A DNA stretch of 64,000 nucleotides, from NCBI RefSeq assembly GCF_006438725.1, contig NZ_RCZD01000005.1:1-64000 (forward strand), written 5' to 3'. Below the pieces are notes generated by a model that was not told the DNA's origin, searched no databases, and saw nothing but the letters and a program-made list of their open reading frames with translations. Below are positions 25,710 through 33,903 of this stretch, one piece after another. Origin of the DNA: Ewingella americana. GTDB taxonomy: Bacteria > Pseudomonadota > Gammaproteobacteria > Enterobacterales > Enterobacteriaceae. Position 1 is the first letter of the stretch, and each line of letters opens with the position of its first letter. A program made the translations under genes and the position numbers.

Positions 25710-26337
25710 TTGGGTTGCTACCCAAACCCGCTTTTAAATCTTTAAATTCAAATTCAAATTCAAATTCAAATTCAAGGTCGTGGGCGTCGGCCCACACCGA
25801 CCAAAGGCCCGCAGTCGCTCGGGCCTTTGGAATCCGAGCTTTTTAAAAACAGCAGCTGCGCAGGTCACAATGGCCGTGTTTCAGGTATATCAGCGACAGC
25901 CGCAAACTCCGCCGCTCCGCGGTTCTCTCAGTTCGGGCTCCAACCCGCGCAAACCCCCGCGCGGTTTTGCGCCTCTCCCTCGACGTCGTTTTGAACGCGG
26001 CCGAAGCTTTGCTAAATTCAAAATCCAGACTGTGTTTATCTTTTAAAATGTCGAGGCCGCATTCAAAAATGGCGCTGAGCAAGAGGTGAAAAACCGCGAG
26101 TATTTTTTCGCGGGTTGGAACCCGCAGCGAAGGAACCGCCTAAGCGGCGGCATTTTGCGGCTATCACGGCGGTACCTGAAACACGTCCATCCCGATTCAG
26201 CGATAGCGCGCAGTTAAAAAACGCAGGGTTCCAAGGGAGGCGCGTTTACGCCTCCCTTGGGCCAGTGTGGGCGGCGAGCCCACGATCTTGACCTTGAATT
26301 TAAAGATTTAAAAGCAGGTTTGGGCGGCAGCCCAAGG
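25710..26337. repeat. Giant imperfect palindrome, copy B
   Basis: This 628 bp block has inverted-homologous arms, matching copy A block by block. Nested hairpins: TTGGGT/ACCCAA at 25710-25725 against TTGGGC/GCCCAA at 26320-26335; GTGGGC/GCCCAC at 25780-25795 and 26267-26283; CCAAAGGCCCG/CGGGCCTTTGG at 25801-25830 against CCAAGGGAGGCG/CGCCTCCCTTGG at 26231-26260; GCGGGT/ACCCGC at 26110-26125. Stem sequences change in a paired way between arms. The left arm has an expanded hexanucleotide run. It occupies the convergent gap between the cidB-like gene and yhdZ. Confidence 0.9.
25745..25774. repeat. Hexanucleotide tandem repeat (AATTCA) x5
   Basis: Five perfect units lie in the left arm of palindrome copy B. 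The matching point of the right arm has one unit, so this is a local expansion, prone to slippage and likely to vary in number between strains. Confidence 0.9.
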
Positions 26338-26346
26338 TTTACCGAT

Positions 26347-26362
26347 GTGGGCCGCAGCCCAC
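26347..26362. terminator. Small hairpin at the 3' end of yhdZ
   Basis: GTGGGC-CGCA-GCCCAC repeats the small hairpin module of the palindromes and lies 13 bp beyond the yhdZ stop. On the minus strand it is not followed by a T-run, so termination here is uncertain. Confidence 0.35.
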
Positions 26363-26374
26363 AACATTAGCGCG

Positions 26375-27136
26375 TTAATGAATAACCTGTGAAAGGAATT
26401 CCCGCGTCCGGGCAGACTTCGGATTGGCAAAGAACTCCAACGGAGGCGCCTCCTCCACGATCTCCCCGCGATCCATAAAGATCACCCGGTCTGCCACCGT
26501 CCGCGCAAACCCCATTTCGTGGGTAACACACAGCATGGTCATGCCCTCTTCTGCCAGGCCAATCATGGTATCGAGCACCTCTTTCACCATCTCCGGGTCC
26601 AGCGCGGATGTTGGTTCGTCGAACAGCATGATTTTCGGCTTCATACACAGTGAGCGGGCGATCGCCACGCGCTGCTGCTGGCCGCCTGAGAGTTGACCAG
26701 GAAACTTGTGAGCATGCTCGGCGATACGTACCCGTTTCAGGTAGTGCATCGCCAGTTCTTCGGCTTCCTTCTTCGGCATCTTACGCACCCAGCATGGCGC
26801 CAGCGTGCAGTTCTGTAATACCGTCAGATGCGGGAACAGATTGAAGTGCTGGAACACCATGCCCACTTCGGTGCGCACCCGTTCGATGTTGCGTAAATCG
26901 TCATTGAGCTCGGTGCCGTCTACCACGATAAGCCCCTGCTGATGCTCTTCCAGATGGTTGATGCAGCGGATGGTGGTTGATTTGCCCGAACCTGAAGGGC
27001 CGCACAATACAATGCGCTCACCCGACTTCACGTTCAGATTGATGTTTTTCAACACGTGGAACTGTCCGTACCACTTGTTCACGTCTTGCAGCGTGATCAT
27101 CATTTTTTTAGGTTCAGTGACTTGATGGTCGCTCAT
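26375..27136 (-). CDS. yhdZ: Amino-acid ABC transporter ATP-binding protein YhdZ/AapP
   Basis: ATPase of a polar-amino-acid importer, 253 residues. Walker [11 protein letters not shown] (about residues 46-55), Q-loop, signature [15 protein letters not shown] and Walker [15 protein letters not shown] are intact, followed by the switch histidine in VTHEMGFA. The sequence closely follows E. coli YhdZ. It is the last gene of the yhdWXYZ operon, 8 bp after yhdY. In Rhizobium the equivalent AapP energises uptake of glutamate and many other L-amino acids. Confidence 0.93.
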   Translation of the reverse strand: MSDHQVTEPKKMMITLQDVNKWYGQFHVLKNINLNVKSGERIVLCGPSGSGKSTTIRCINHLEEHQQGLIVVDGTELNDDLRNIERVRTEVGMVFQHFNLFPHLTVLQNCTLAPCWVRKMPKKEAEELAMHYLKRVRIAEHAHKFPGQLSGGQQQRVAIARSLCMKPKIMLFDEPTSALDPEMVKEVLDTMIGLAEEGMTMLCVTHEMGFARTVADRVIFMDRGEIVEEAPPLEFFANPKSARTREFLSQVIH

Positions 27137-27144
27137 GGTTTACC

Positions 27145-28254
27145 TCAGTGTGCGGAACGTCCGGTGTGAAAGCGTCTTTCCAAATGTTGGCTATAACGCG
27201 ACATGCTGAAACAGAAAATCCAGTAAACGGCGGCGGCGAAGACGTAACCTTCGGTCGACATGCCGAGCCACGCCGGATCGACGGTGGCTTGTTGGACGCT
27301 GCTGAAGAGATCAAACAGACCGATGATGATCACCAGGCTGGTGTCCTTGAACAGCGCGATGATGGTATTGACCAGACCCGGTATCACCATCTTTAATGCC
27401 TGCGGCAGAATGACCAGCCCCTGCGTTCTCCAATAACCCAGCGCCAGCGATTCTGCGGCCTCAGTCTGGCCTTTCGGCAGTGCCTGCAAACCGCCACGCA
27501 CCACTTCCGCCACATACGCTGACTGGAACAACACCACGCCTACCAGCGCACGCACCAGTTTGTCGATGTTGGTGCCTTCGTGCATAAACAACGGCAGCAT
27601 CACCGAGGACATAAACAGCACAGTGATCAGCGGTACACCACGCCAGAACTCGATAAAAATGACGGACAGTATGCGCACAATCGGCAACCGTGAACGTCGC
27701 GCCAGTGCCAGCAAAATCCCCAGAGGTAGTGCGCCAGCGATCCCTACGGCGGCGATAATCAGCGTCAGCGTCAGCCCGCCCCACTGGCGGGTTTCCACCA
27801 CCGGCAGGCCGAAGAAACCGCCGTACAGCATGAACCAGGTGAAAATGGGGAACAGGACTATCCAGGCGGTGATATATCGCCCACGGCGCGGCATGGCGCG
27901 TACAAACATCGGGATCAGTGTGAGCAGCCCGACGATAAGCGTCAGGTTGATGCGCCAGCGCTCCTCAAACGGATACAACCCATACATAAACTGGCCGAAG
28001 CGGGCATGAACAAACACCCAGCACGCACCCTGTTTGGTGCAGTCAGCGCGGGTGGTTCCCACCCAGTTGGCCTGGAAAATCACCCAGTTGAACAAAGGAG
28101 GGATCACTATCCACAGCAACCACAAACAGAAGAGAGTCAGCAGGCTGTTAAACCAGCTGGAGAACAGATTTTTACGCGCCCACAGTACGGCGGTACCGAC
28201 GGGTGTACCGGGTTTGGCAACCCGCAGAGGATGGGGAAGTGTGCTCATCGTCAT
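27145..28254 (-). CDS. yhdY: Amino-acid ABC transporter permease YhdY/AapM
   Basis: Inner-membrane permease of 369 residues. After a long N-terminal region with several hydrophobic segments comes the HisM-type permease domain, with the EAA loop EAAESLALGYWRTQGLVILPQAL around residue 295. Length and position match E. coli YhdY (about 367). It probably pairs with YhdX to form the membrane channel. It lies 9 bp after yhdX and 8 bp before yhdZ. Confidence 0.92.
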   Translation of the reverse strand: MTMSTLPHPLRVAKPGTPVGTAVLWARKNLFSSWFNSLLTLFCLWLLWIVIPPLFNWVIFQANWVGTTRADCTKQGACWVFVHARFGQFMYGLYPFEERWRINLTLIVGLLTLIPMFVRAMPRRGRYITAWIVLFPIFTWFMLYGGFFGLPVVETRQWGGLTLTLIIAAVGIAGALPLGILLALARRSRLPIVRILSVIFIEFWRGVPLITVLFMSSVMLPLFMHEGTNIDKLVRALVGVVLFQSAYVAEVVRGGLQALPKGQTEAAESLALGYWRTQGLVILPQALKMVIPGLVNTIIALFKDTSLVIIIGLFDLFSSVQQATVDPAWLGMSTEGYVFAAAVYWIFCFSMSRYSQHLERRFHTGRSAH

Positions 28255-28263
28255 TCGTTTCCC

Positions 28264-29442
28264 TTAACGTTCGACCAGCGCAATACGCCGGTTGTAGATG
28301 TTCATTAAGAACGAAATCACCAGACTGATGATCAGATAGACCGACATCGTGATGGCAATGGTTTCAATCGCCTGACCGGTCTGATTGAGCACCGTACCGG
28401 CAAACAGCGACACCATATCTGGGTAGCCGATAGCCGCTGCCAGCGAGGAGTTTTTAACGATGTTGAGATACTGACTGGTCAGCGGTGGAATGATCACCCG
28501 CATCGCCTGCGGCAAAATCACCTGCCGCAGCGTGACCGGATTGGGCAGGCCGAGCGAGCGGGCCGCTTCGTGCTGGCCATGGGAAACCGACTGAATGCCG
28601 GAGCGGATCACTTCGGCAATAAATGTTGAGGTATACACCGACAGCGCCAGCGTCAGCGAGGCCAGTTCAGGAATAAGCACCATGCCGCCACGGAAGTTGA
28701 AACCGTGCAGCGCGGGGATATCCCAGTGCAGTGCCGGGCCGAAGAACAAATGTGCCAATGCAGGGAACACGATCAGCAAGACAATCGCCCAGGGCCAGAT
28801 ACGCCAGACCCGACCGGTGTGAATCTGCCTAAAATGGTTGTAGCGCTGCAAAGCGATAATGCCGAACACGGCTAAAAGAAGAGCGATAAACGTGGCCAGA
28901 CTGCCCGGCGCCAGTTCAGGCGACGGCAGATAAAGCCCACGGTTGCTGACGAACGCGACGCCGAATGCCTCAAGGCTTTGGCGTGGACCGGGCAGGTTAC
29001 GCAGTACGGCGAAGTACCAGAAGAAAATCTGCAACAGAGGCGGGATGTTGCGGAAAATTTCGATATAGACAGTGGAGACTTTGCGGATCAGCCAGTTATC
29101 AGACAGCCGCCCCAGGCCGATGATGAAACCGAGAATCGAGGCGAACACGATACACAGCGCTGACACTAATAAAGTGTTGAGCAGGCCAATGACAAAAACG
29201 CGCGCGTAAGTATCCCCCTCCTGATAGTCAATAAGGTGCTGAATGATGCCGAAACCGGCACCTCTGCTGAGGAAATCAAAGCCCGAGGTGATGCCTCGTG
29301 TTGTCAGATTGGTAATGGTGTTGTGCAGGAGGTAGCCGAGACAAGCCACCAGCAACACCACCGCGAAAATTTGGTAAAGCCAGGCACGGACCGCCGGATT
29401 GGTTAGCGAGAATGTTTTTTTTTCGGCTGGGCGTTGCGACAT
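28264..29442 (-). CDS. yhdX: Amino-acid ABC transporter permease YhdX/AapQ
   Basis: Inner-membrane permease of 392 residues. The cytoplasmic N-terminus is followed by about eight hydrophobic segments, with the EAA loop EAARSLGLPNPVTLRQVILPQ near residue 295. It forms the transmembrane part of the importer with YhdY. A terminator-like hairpin and a 131 bp palindromic repeat lie between yhdW and this gene, so its expression is probably lower than that of the binding protein. Confidence 0.92.
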   Translation of the reverse strand: MSQRPAEKKTFSLTNPAVRAWLYQIFAVVLLVACLGYLLHNTITNLTTRGITSGFDFLSRGAGFGIIQHLIDYQEGDTYARVFVIGLLNTLLVSALCIVFASILGFIIGLGRLSDNWLIRKVSTVYIEIFRNIPPLLQIFFWYFAVLRNLPGPRQSLEAFGVAFVSNRGLYLPSPELAPGSLATFIALLLAVFGIIALQRYNHFRQIHTGRVWRIWPWAIVLLIVFPALAHLFFGPALHWDIPALHGFNFRGGMVLIPELASLTLALSVYTSTFIAEVIRSGIQSVSHGQHEAARSLGLPNPVTLRQVILPQAMRVIIPPLTSQYLNIVKNSSLAAAIGYPDMVSLFAGTVLNQTGQAIETIAITMSVYLIISLVISFLMNIYNRRIALVER

Positions 29443-29478
29443 AAGGGTGAACCTCGATATACGGTAAACCTGAGAAAA

Positions 29479-29507
29479 GAAGACGCCAGGGAACGGCTGG
29501 CGTCTTC
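29479..29507 (-). terminator. Attenuating hairpin between yhdW and yhdX
   Basis: GAAGACGCCAG at 29479-29489 pairs with CTGGCGTCTTC at 29497-29507; on the minus strand the stem is followed by TTTTCTC. Partial termination here would give more binding protein than permease, as is usual for such importers. Confidence 0.7.
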
Positions 29508-29529
29508 TTTCTTAAAACACGTCAATACT

Positions 29530-29660
29530 ATGAATATTCGAAGTTATTGGAGTTGTGGCAAGGCGGCAAGGGAGGGCATCCCGATGAGCTGACACAGGTC
29601 AGTGATTCGGGGGCCAGAGCGCTGCCAACACCGCCACAGCTTCAAGAACAAAGAATATTT
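29530..29660. repeat. 131 bp palindromic intergenic repeat inside the yhdWXYZ operon
   Basis: The ends GAATATTCG...AGTTGTGGC and GCCACAGCTTCAAGAACAAAG are inverted versions of each other, with CATCCCGATGAGCTGACACA in the middle. From memory this resembles a repeat frequent between genes in Serratia, Rahnella and Yersinia genomes, but I cannot name the family with certainty. Its right end overlaps the yhdW stop codon. Confidence 0.65.
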
Positions 29661-30684
29661 AACGTACCGGTGGAGCGTATTGAATCCCACCCTGATTCCA
29701 GAGGGCGTTCTGGCCGCGTTTGATTTTCAGCTCACTACCTGCGCCGACGTTGCGGTCAAAGCTCTCGCCGTAGTTACCCACTTGTTTGACGATTTTCACT
29801 ACCCAGTCGTTTGGCAGCTTCAGATCTTCGCCATATTTACCGGTTTTACCCAGCAGGTTGCTCATGTCAGGTGTGGTCGGGTTAGCGGCCATCTGCTCAA
29901 CGTTTTTAGAGGTCACACCCATCTCTTCGGCATTCAGCATGGCGTACAGTGACCAGCGCACCACTTCCAGCCAGTCTTCATCACCACGGCGAACCACCGG
30001 GCCAAGAGGTTCTTTGGAGATAACTTCCGGCAGTACGATGAAATCATCAGGCTTGCCGAGTTTAATACGCAGTGCATAAAGCTGAGACTGGTCAGAAGCC
30101 AGCGTGTCACAACGGCCTGAGTCCAGCGCTTTGGCGCTTTCATCTGAACGGTCGAAAGTGACTGGGGTATAGGTCATTTTATTGGCTTTGAAGTAGTCGG
30201 CAACGTTCAGTTCGGTATCTGTACCTGCCTGAATGCAAACGGTTGCGCCGTCGAGCTCTTTAGCACTTTTCAAGCCCGCTTTCTGGTGAGTCAGGAAGCC
30301 GATCCCGTCGTAGTAGTTCACGCCAGCGAAGATCATACCCATGCCTGCGTCACGCGAGGAGGTCCAGGTGGTGTTACGTGACAGGATGTCTACTTCGCCC
30401 GATTGCAGCGCGGTGAAACGCTCTTTCGCGGTCAGCGGGGTGTATTTTACTTTTTCTGCATTGCCAAAAACGGCTGCGGCGATAGCACGGCAAACATCAA
30501 CGTCGATACCGGTAAACTTACCTTTTGAGTCAGCGTAAGAGAAACCAGGCAAACCATCGCTGATCCCACATTGGACAAATCCTTTCTTCTTCACGGCATC
30601 CAGCGTTGTGCCTGCATGTGCCTGACCAGCCAAAGTGGCAAAGCTTGCTGCGGCAATCAGTGTTGAGAGCAGTATTTTTTTCAT
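29659..30684 (-). CDS. yhdW: Amino-acid ABC transporter periplasmic binding protein YhdW/AapJ
   Basis: Solute-binding protein of 341 residues with a signal peptide (MKKILLSTLIAAASFATLAG, cleavage after QAHA). The bacterial extracellular solute-binding family 3 fold follows (GTTLDAVKKKGFVQCGISDG, FTGIDVDVCRAIAAAVFG). It captures polar L-amino acids for YhdXYZ. ATG 30684 is chosen for the signal peptide and the AGGA six bases upstream; the longer frame to 30819 covers the sigma-54 promoter and cannot be coding. Confidence 0.94.
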   Translation of the reverse strand: MKKILLSTLIAAASFATLAGQAHAGTTLDAVKKKGFVQCGISDGLPGFSYADSKGKFTGIDVDVCRAIAAAVFGNAEKVKYTPLTAKERFTALQSGEVDILSRNTTWTSSRDAGMGMIFAGVNYYDGIGFLTHQKAGLKSAKELDGATVCIQAGTDTELNVADYFKANKMTYTPVTFDRSDESAKALDSGRCDTLASDQSQLYALRIKLGKPDDFIVLPEVISKEPLGPVVRRGDEDWLEVVRWSLYAMLNAEEMGVTSKNVEQMAANPTTPDMSNLLGKTGKYGEDLKLPNDWVVKIVKQVGNYGESFDRNVGAGSELKIKRGQNALWNQGGIQYAPPVR

Positions 30685-30779
30685 AAATCGTCCTGTGAGA
30701 CAAAACCGAAAATTATTATTGTGTGAGTGCGCGAAGCACCCTGTCTGTTTATGGGGGCATTGCCCTCTGCACGAGTCAT

Positions 30780-30795
30780 TGCAAGGGGAGTGCCA
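30780..30795 (-). promoter_or_regulatory. Sigma-54 promoter of yhdWXYZ
   Basis: On the minus strand the site reads TGGCAC-TCCCC-TTGCA, a full match to the -24/-12 consensus with its required five-base spacer. It lies 96 bp upstream of the yhdW start codon. Confidence 0.85.
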
Positions 30796-30869
30796 ACATT
30801 CAAAACGTCCATCAATCAAGTACCGAGGGGGGATTGCACAGTAACATTGATGCGCGTTATTGAATTTAT

Positions 30870-30916
30870 TGCCCCAATCCGGTGCGCGGTCAATACGGAT
30901 GCAACAAAGTGGTGCG
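30870..30916. promoter_or_regulatory. Two NtrC-like enhancer sites
   Basis: TGCCCC-AATCC-GGTGCG at 30870-30886 and TGCAAC-AAAGT-GGTGCG at 30900-30916 each match the NtrC consensus TGCACC-N5-GGTGCA at 10 of 12 positions. Their centres are 30 bp apart, three helical turns, so bound dimers can cooperate. They lie 75-136 bp upstream of the sigma-54 promoter, the normal enhancer position. Confidence 0.75.
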
Positions 30917-31053
30917 GCTTATTTCACTATTTGGAACTGGATCTCAGCGTTGATGATGTGAAATGAATGTTGTTGCATAGTTAAGTGATGGTTAATTGCG
31001 GGCAGGTCTAAAAACTCCCAGACCAGGCGGTCTGAGAGTGTATGTCGTTTTCT

Positions 31054-31749
31054 TTATGGTTTTCTTGCGGCCTGAATCAGTGCTGCAACCAGCGGGGGAA
31101 GCTGGCCTTTCAGCGCCGCACGTTCCGGCTGGAACAGCGTGGCCACAAAGAACGGATGGCCGGGCAGTTCGACCACGCGGATCTCGCCGGCCTGATCGTG
31201 ACCAACCATCCTCAACGGTTGTGCTTCCAGCGCATCCTGAAACTCAGGGTTGATGCCATATCGGCAGTGATAGCCTTCTTCAACATCCAAAGTGCCATAG
31301 GCGCGTGCAGGAATGCTGCCGGCAACCAGTCGGATCCCTGCCTTCTTCTCCACCATTTCACAGGCCAGCGGCGCAATCACCAGGCGGCCTTCGGTATCGG
31401 TTTCGCCATGGCCTGCGTCCTGCCAGTCCATCACGTTACGGGCATATTCGATGATAGCGTGTTGGAATCCGCCGCAGGTGCCGAGGAAAGGTTTGTTATT
31501 TTCACGGGCAAAGCGGATGGCGCGTAACGCACCTTCAGCCGAGACATAAGGGCTGCCGGGTACGCACCAAAAGGCGTCGAAACCGTCTAAGGGCAGGTTT
31601 TCGTCAAGGGATTCAGTGGCGAGCCAGAGTGTATCAATATCAAGGTCAAGCTGTTGTGCAGCAAGGTTTATTGCGAGGGGTATAGCCTGGTGGGCAAGAA
31701 TAGCGGGGTTGTGGTCCCCGACCAACGCCAGACGGATTTGCTTACTCAT
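31054..31749 (-). CDS. Glutamine-amidotransferase-like protein related to the CTP synthase C-terminus
   Basis: The 231-residue stand-alone domain resembles the class I amidotransferase half of CTP synthase (PyrG). The nucleophile elbow is kept as FLGTCGGFQHAIIEYARN (Cys around residue 93). However, at the position of PyrG's catalytic FHPE, this protein has LFQPE, a glutamine in place of histidine, so glutamine hydrolysis is doubtful. No synthetase domain is present. The start ATG 31749 follows AGGAG. It lies alone between yhdW and lpxP, facing the yhdW enhancer region with its 3' end. Confidence 0.75.
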   Translation of the reverse strand: MSKQIRLALVGDHNPAILAHQAIPLAINLAAQQLDLDIDTLWLATESLDENLPLDGFDAFWCVPGSPYVSAEGALRAIRFARENNKPFLGTCGGFQHAIIEYARNVMDWQDAGHGETDTEGRLVIAPLACEMVEKKAGIRLVAGSIPARAYGTLDVEEGYHCRYGINPEFQDALEAQPLRMVGHDQAGEIRVVELPGHPFFVATLFQPERAALKGQLPPLVAALIQAARKP

Positions 31750-31871
31750 CACTTCTCTCCTGGGCAGGTAAAAGGAGATGTTATAGAAAAGTTAAGCTGG
31801 CGTCGTGAGAATAATTTTTATCGGACCATGAAGGATTTTGATGATGAGGTACTGCTCAATAGCGGACATAA

Positions 31872-31901
31872 AAAAAGCCCGACGTTTTCGTCAGGCTTTT
31901 T
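31872..31901 (-). terminator. Terminator downstream of lpxP
   Basis: AAAAAGCCCGACG and CGTCAGGCTTTTT pair around TTTT with one C-A mismatch. It lies 14 bp after the lpxP stop codon on the minus strand and has T-rich flanks on both sides. Confidence 0.8.
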
Positions 31902-31915
31902 GAATCATCAATCGC

Positions 31916-32839
31916 TTACAGGTAGAGCGACGGGGCCCCTTCCGGGCGCGTTTTGAAGCGGCGATGTAGCCAGAGATACTGGTCCGGCGCACGCATAATC
32001 TCTTTTTCCACGACGCGGTTCATGTAGGCCGCCGCCGCCATTTCGTCGTCGATAGGATAATCTTTCAGGGCGGGCTGGATCACCAGATCATAGCCTTTCG
32101 CTTTTTCTTTACGGATCAACACGACGGTGACCAGTGCCGGTTTTGCCAGACGCGCCAGCATGTAAGTGCCGCTGGTGGTGGCGGCCTGATCAACGGCAAA
32201 CAGTGGGGCAAACACGCTACCACGCGGACCATAATCCTGATCCGGTGCAAACCATACCGCTTCGCCTTTTTTCAGCGCATGTACCATACCGCGCAGGTCT
32301 TTGCGATCCAGCATGGCTTTATTCGAGCGCATACGGCCCCAGGTTTGTACGAATTCCATGGCTTTGTTGTTGTGCGGGCGATACATCGCCATCATTGGCT
32401 GGCAGAGACCCATTGCGCGGCCACCCAGCTCCAGTGACATAAAGTGCACACCAATCACCAGTACACCTTTGTTGTCTTGCTGCGCCTTCTTCAGGTTGTG
32501 AAGCCCACTGACATCAAACCAGCGTTTTACCCGTGCATCTGACCAGAACCAGGCCATGCCGGTTTCCAGCAAACCCATCCCCAGGGATTCAAAATTGCTG
32601 ACGATCCGCTGTTCAATCTGGACTTTGTCGAGATGAGGAAAGCACAGTTCGAGGTTGCGGCGGGTAATAGACACGCGGCGTTTCAGAAAGCGCATGGAAG
32701 TGCGGCCAAGCCAGTTACCGAGGCGATAAAGCACGGGGTAAGGCAGTTGCACCAGAAGATACAGAATGCCCAGGCCGAACCAGGTCAGCCAGTAACGGGG
32801 GTGCAGAAATGAGGCACGAAAGCGGGATGGAGATGTCAT
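31916..32839 (-). CDS. lpxP: Lipid A biosynthesis acyltransferase LpxP/LpxL
   Basis: Inner-membrane enzyme that adds a secondary acyl chain from acyl-ACP to Kdo2-lipid IVA. It has 307 residues, an N-terminal hydrophobic anchor (RYWLTWFGLGILYLLVQLPY) and the acyltransferase motif HFMSLE (HX4E, around residue 132), plus RMRSNKAM and APDQDYGPRGS. Several diagnostic stretches (HFMSLELGGR, APDQDYG, HRRFKTRP) fit cold-induced LpxP slightly better than LpxL, but the two are hard to separate by eye. A 415 bp leader region precedes it. Confidence 0.85.
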   Translation of the reverse strand: MTSPSRFRASFLHPRYWLTWFGLGILYLLVQLPYPVLYRLGNWLGRTSMRFLKRRVSITRRNLELCFPHLDKVQIEQRIVSNFESLGMGLLETGMAWFWSDARVKRWFDVSGLHNLKKAQQDNKGVLVIGVHFMSLELGGRAMGLCQPMMAMYRPHNNKAMEFVQTWGRMRSNKAMLDRKDLRGMVHALKKGEAVWFAPDQDYGPRGSVFAPLFAVDQAATTSGTYMLARLAKPALVTVVLIRKEKAKGYDLVIQPALKDYPIDDEMAAAAYMNRVVEKEIMRAPDQYLWLHRRFKTRPEGAPSLYL

Positions 32840-33254
32840 ATAAGCTCAATCATCGGTATTGAAGAATCTGAGGTACCGCGGATAGAGAAAGCTCAACAGC
32901 GATACGGGTTGTGTAGCAAAGATTGGGACAACATAAGTGGGGCAATGTTTGAAACGGCACCGAACTTGACGCAATCTTTACATTAAAAGGCCGGATCGCG
33001 TTGCTAATAGACTTTCCGTAGACGATGAGCGGGACGAGAACGACTCTTGCCCTAAAGTATATCACGGCCATATGTGAATCCAGAGTGGGGGATAGTCCGA
33101 GAACCCCACTATTTGATGTCTAATTTTGCACACTTTTAAAATGTCTTCAGGAATAATGGATTACAGCAAATTTTTGCACAGCGCTTAATCGCATAGGTAA
33201 AAACCAAAAAAGAAATGCGCCCGGCTAAGGCGCATTTTCACGAGATTGATAACA
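32840..33254. other. 415 bp gap between lpxP and the doxX gene
   Basis: This contains the lpxP promoter region on the minus strand. A hairpin AGTGGGG / CCCCACT spans 33084-33110 with a 13-base loop. The terminator of the doxX gene is at 33213-33237. The 73-codon frame at 32850-33071 has no supporting features. Confidence 0.5.
33213..33237 (-). terminator. Terminator of the doxX gene
   Basis: AAATGCGCC at 33213-33221 pairs with GGCGCATTT at 33229-33237; on the minus strand it is followed by CTTTTTTGG. It begins 18 bp after the stop codon. Confidence 0.8.
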
Positions 33255-33686
33255 TTAGCGGTACAGTGGATTTTTCATCACCGAATAACGGCCACAACCC
33301 AGCAGTGCGATAACCACCGCCACCATGAAGTAATAGACAATATCTTCAATCGCCCAGGCACCGGTCTGCGAAAGCTCGAAGGTATGCGAGATACCCACCA
33401 ACAGCCAGGCAACCAGCATCGTCACGGCCGCCACCAGTGCCGCCGGGCGGGTAAAGATGCCAAGGATGATCATGATAGGGGCGATGAATTCACCCACCAG
33501 TACCCCATAACCCACAAACCCCGGAATGCCGTGAGCTTCGAGCATAGACTGTATGCCGCCAATACCTCCGTGAAGTTTATGCCAGCCATGGAATATTAGT
33601 AGACCGAAAGTCAGACGTAACAGCAGGTTAGCCAGATCCGGTTTACTTAAAGACGCGTTAAAGCGAGTGATAATTTTCTGTAACAT
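33255..33686 (-). CDS. DoxX-family membrane protein
   Basis: Inner-membrane protein of 143 residues with four hydrophobic segments and the family's LLLRLTFGLLIFHGWHKL opening, followed by VLVGEFIAPIMIILGIFTRPAA. DoxX proteins are linked to quinone or thiosulfate redox chemistry in some organisms, but for this branch the role is unknown. ATG 33686 (MLQKIITRFNA) is used because GAGGA lies seven bases upstream; the 26 extra upstream codons are improbable. Transcribed alone. Confidence 0.85.
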   Translation of the reverse strand: MLQKIITRFNASLSKPDLANLLLRLTFGLLIFHGWHKLHGGIGGIQSMLEAHGIPGFVGYGVLVGEFIAPIMIILGIFTRPAALVAAVTMLVAWLLVGISHTFELSQTGAWAIEDIVYYFMVAVVIALLGCGRYSVMKNPLYR

Positions 33687-33848
33687 GGTCGTGTCCTCAG
33701 AGGTGTCTTTTTGTCCTATTAAATTACGACGTATCCACCAGATCAATGGTGTAATTATTCTCATTCAACTTGATCTGGGTTAAGTTTTGCGCAATTTCGT
33801 TCCTCACGCTCTCTGATTCGACACTTTCACCCTAAAAAATCATCACAA

Positions 33849-33881
33849 AAAAGGCGCTCCCCTTGCGGAAAAGCGCCTTTT
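33849..33881 (-). terminator. Terminator of dusB-fis
   Basis: AAAAGGCGCT at 33849-33858 pairs with AGCGCCTTTT at 33872-33881. On the minus strand it starts 23 bp after the fis stop and is followed by TTTTTT. Confidence 0.85.
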
Positions 33882-33903
33882 ATCAACAGACTACTGACTA
33901 GTA

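Noticed and set aside
25741-25780. Tandem ATTCAA units as a CRISPR array
   Set aside because: The units are six bases long with no spacers; this is a microsatellite.
32850-33071. 73-codon minus-strand frame upstream of lpxP
   Set aside because: No ribosome-binding site or similarity; it occupies the expected lpxP promoter region.
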